A DNA stretch of 64,000 nucleotides, taken from contig NZ_JAYMFI010000011.1 in assembly GCF_035830635.1 (NCBI RefSeq), positions 124,001-188,000 on the forward strand, given 5' to 3'. The notes under the pieces were generated by a model. The model worked only from the letters and a program-made list of their open reading frames with translations, did no database searches and was not told where the DNA came from. The number at the start of each line of letters is the position of its first letter. The stretch's first letter is position 1. This document shows, piece after piece, positions 62,183 to 64,000 of this stretch. The DNA is from Adlercreutzia shanghongiae (GTDB lineage: Bacteria; Actinomycetota; Coriobacteriia; Coriobacteriales; Eggerthellaceae). The translations under genes and the position numbers were made by a program.

Positions 62183-62336
62183 ACATGGAAATCGTGCTTT
62201 TTTGGAACGAGAATTTGGAAAATGTGCTTTCTTGATTTTGAAAAACACCTAGTTTGACCTGCAAAAACTCAAGAAATCCCAGGTCATAGCAGCGAACAAG
62301 AAAGCACATTTTCCAAGATTCCAGGCACGTTTTCCG
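62183..62336. repeat. Nested palindromic intergenic element with 20-bp inverted repeat
   Basis: Bases 62215-62234 are exactly complementary to 62297-62316 (outer end TTGGAAAA). Inside lies TGACCTG (62255-62261) with its complement at 62280-62286. Outside, GGAAATCGTGC on the left and GGCACGTTTTCC on the right give a second, imperfect pair. The region is AT-rich compared with the rest of the window. No gene is present between icd and the dehydrogenase gene. Confidence 0.7.
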
Positions 62337-62390
62337 TCGCTGTGAGCCGAGAAGCGCGTCGGTCTCAGCAGTCCGATTCGCAAAGTGCCC

Positions 62391-63380
62391 CTACTTCGCG
62401 AGCGCGCGGGGCAGCGCCTCGGGGTTCACGCAGGCCTCGGGATTGCGTCCGAGCACCACGTCGATGGCGTTCTGCGTGCAGCGGAGCCGCAGCTCGGCAG
62501 CCGACTCCTCGGACCAGTAGGCCGCGTGCGAGGTGAGCACGGTGCGGGGCGCGCCCATGATGGGGGCGTTAGGCGAGACAGGCTCGGTTTCGAACACGTC
62601 CAGCCCCGCGCCCCAGAGCTTTCCCGTGCAAAGCGCGGCGGCCACGGCGTCGTTGTCGATGACCGCGCCGCGGGAGGTGTTCACCACGACGGCGTCGTTC
62701 TTCATAAACCCGATGTTCTCGGCATTCAGCAGATGGCGCGTCTCGGGCACGAGCGCCGTGTGGAAGCTGACCACGTCCGCTTCGCGCAGCAGGTCCTCGA
62801 GGGCCAGATAGGGAAATCCCTCCGCGGTGGCGGTGCCGGGTGCGCCCTTGCGGTCCCACACTACCACGGAAAAGCCCAGGCCTGCGGCCTTGCGCGCCGT
62901 CGCGCGGCCGATGTTGCCGTAACCCACTACGCCGAAGGTGCGGCCGCGCACCTGGCCCAAGGGCCGGTGGCGGTGGAAGTCCCACACGCCGGCGCGCATG
63001 TCGGCGTCGATCTCGTTGATGCGCCGCAGGCAGGCGAGGGCCAGCGCGATGGTGTGATCGCTCACCACCTCGGTGCCGTAGTCCGGCACGTTGCACACGG
63101 CGCAGCCGGCTTCGGTGGCGGCGACCACGTCGATGTTGTCCACGCCGGTGCCGGTCTTGCTGATCACCTTCAGGTTCGGCAGCGCCTCGAACACCTCGGC
63201 GGTGAAGCGCCCGTAGGAGGTGATGGCCCCGTCGGCTCCGTGCAGATGCTCGATGATATCGCCGGGGGTGCGGGCACCCTTGCCGTTGAAGCTGGCGAAG
63301 CGAATGCCGGCGGCCTCCACCGCCGCGCGCTCGAAGTCGCAGTCGTCGAAGTCGAAGTCCGCCATCACGATTGTGGCCAT
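62391..63380 (-). CDS. D-isomer-specific 2-hydroxyacid dehydrogenase family protein
   Basis: The 329-residue protein has the NAD-binding signature VVGYGNIGRATARKAAGLG, the substrate arginine region VVNTSRGAVIDNDAV, and the catalytic Glu/His pair (FETEPVS and LTSHAAYWSEES). Phosphoglycerate dehydrogenase and hydroxypyruvate reductase are the nearest types, but the histidine motif and the lack of an ACT domain leave the substrate open. The ATG at 63380 is preceded by GGGAGG; the longer frame upstream is not conserved. Confidence 0.88.
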   Translation of the reverse strand: MATIVMADFDFDDCDFERAAVEAAGIRFASFNGKGARTPGDIIEHLHGADGAITSYGRFTAEVFEALPNLKVISKTGTGVDNIDVVAATEAGCAVCNVPDYGTEVVSDHTIALALACLRRINEIDADMRAGVWDFHRHRPLGQVRGRTFGVVGYGNIGRATARKAAGLGFSVVVWDRKGAPGTATAEGFPYLALEDLLREADVVSFHTALVPETRHLLNAENIGFMKNDAVVVNTSRGAVIDNDAVAAALCTGKLWGAGLDVFETEPVSPNAPIMGAPRTVLTSHAAYWSEESAAELRLRCTQNAIDVVLGRNPEACVNPEALPRALAK

Positions 63381-63606
63381 GAGTGCCTCCCGTCCAGTTG
63401 TTTCGCTGAGGGCCATTGTAGGCATCGGGTCATCTTGCGGCCGCCAGAGCGCCGGGCTGGTCGGCAAGCTGTTATCGGAGGTGCCGCCTTTAGAGATAAG
63501 ATTCTGGGGGCGGTCGCAGCGGCGAGCGAAGGGTTTCGCTCTGCGCTTCCGAAGCACAAGATGAACAGCTTGAAGACGCTTCGCTGCTGCAGGGACTCAT
63601 TTGCCT

Positions 63607-63656
63607 TATACTGGGAATCGACCAGGGTCATTTATTCGAACAGAACGGAGTCGAAT
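63607..63656 (+). promoter_or_regulatory. Putative -10 box and palindrome before the SDR gene
   Basis: TATACT occurs at 63607-63612. ATTCGA (63634-63639) and TCGAAT (63651-63656) form an inverted repeat that spans the ribosome-binding site ACGGAG. Confidence 0.35.
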
Positions 63657-64000
63657 ATGAAGAAACTCGAAGGACGCGTCGCCATTGTGACCGGCGCCAG
63701 CTCCGGCGTGGGCCGCGGGCTTGCCAAGGTGCTCGCCGAGAACGGCGCGAAGATCTGCGCCTGCGCCCGCCGCGTGGAGAAGCTCGAGGAGCTGAAGGCG
63801 GAAGTGGAAGCCTTCGGCGGCGAGGTGCTGCCGGTGGCGTGCGACGTGACCGACGTCGACCAGATCAACAACGTGGTGGCCCAGTGCGTCGAGTGCTTCG
63901 GAGGCATCGACATCCTCGTCAACTGCGCCCAGGGCGCCATGCAGTACCGCGAGATCAACGACGTGGACGAGGCCTATGCGCTGGAGGCCTTCGAGAGCGG
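63657..64000 (+). CDS. Short-chain dehydrogenase/reductase, N-terminal part (runs off the window)
   Basis: The first 114 codons read MKKLEGRVAIVTGASSGVGRGL..., with the Rossmann TGxxxGxG motif, CDVTD and IDILVNCAQGA (the NNAG-like motif altered to NCAQ). The protein is an NAD(P)-dependent oxidoreductase of the classical SDR family. The ATG at 63657 has ACGGAG upstream. The gene continues beyond position 64000, so the catalytic Tyr-Lys pair cannot be seen and the substrate cannot be inferred. Confidence 0.88.
   Translation, partial: MKKLEGRVAIVTGASSGVGRGLAKVLAENGAKICACARRVEKLEELKAEVEAFGGEVLPVACDVTDVDQINNVVAQCVECFGGIDILVNCAQGAMQYREINDVDEAYALEAFES

Overview
The window is high-GC, densely coded DNA of an anaerobic actinobacterium. 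The best fit is class Coriobacteriia, family Eggerthellaceae. This is an inference from gene content: a LuxR regulator with about twelve membrane segments, a three-subunit TAT-exported molybdopterin oxidoreductase with an NrfD anchor, a very large hydroxyacyl-CoA dehydratase activase, a NifS/IscU/Rrf2 iron-sulfur set and many radical-SAM proteins. No 16S rRNA or tRNA gene is visible, so the genus is not assigned.

Layout. 1-4 kb: a helicase 3' remnant beside an inverted repeat, then a minus-strand LytTR regulator/DUF3021 pair and a MerR/MFS efflux pair. 4-15 kb: a small coiled-coil protein coupled to an Lhr helicase, a membrane LuxR regulator, a thioesterase, a rhamnose mutarotase flanked by palindromic elements, and a UPF0210 (PFL-like) protein followed by an 8-bp minisatellite. 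15-24 kb: a compact minus-strand run of seven genes (coiled-coil protein, zinc-ribbon/FHA protein, NrdG-like radical-SAM protein, ClpB-like AAA+ ATPase, membrane Ser/Thr kinase, small membrane protein, DUF1848 protein). I consider this the best candidate for an undescribed system. 24-28 kb: an MNT/HEPN toxin-antitoxin pair with a fused DNA-binding domain, a beta-carbonic anhydrase, an orphan NrfD protein, a slipin and a GntR regulator.

28.5-35.5 kb: an anaerobic respiration locus. A radical-SAM gene and the molybdoenzyme operon carry related palindromes in their promoter regions. The operon continues with a four-cluster ferredoxin subunit, an NrfD anchor, a small protein with two CX4CH motifs and a DUF4405-like cytochrome, suggesting electron flow between membrane quinones and an exported reductase or oxidase of unknown substrate. 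35.6-44 kb: an LCP cell-wall ligase, a TetR regulator with the activase, rsmI and a YgjP-type metallopeptidase. 44-50 kb: a sortase, iscU/nifS divergent from an Rrf2 regulator, and a hybrid histidine kinase. 50-64 kb: metG, tatD, hipBA with elaborate operators, an FMN reductase, rsmA, a secreted GH5 cellulase with a CBM2-like tail, recQ, icd, a 2-hydroxyacid dehydrogenase and the start of an SDR gene.

The most striking small-scale signal is a palindromic repeat present twice: in frame inside rsmA, adding about 66 residues, and between recQ and icd. A hairpin in its conserved core shows compensatory base changes. Several other palindromic elements of about 100-150 bp sit in intergenic gaps.
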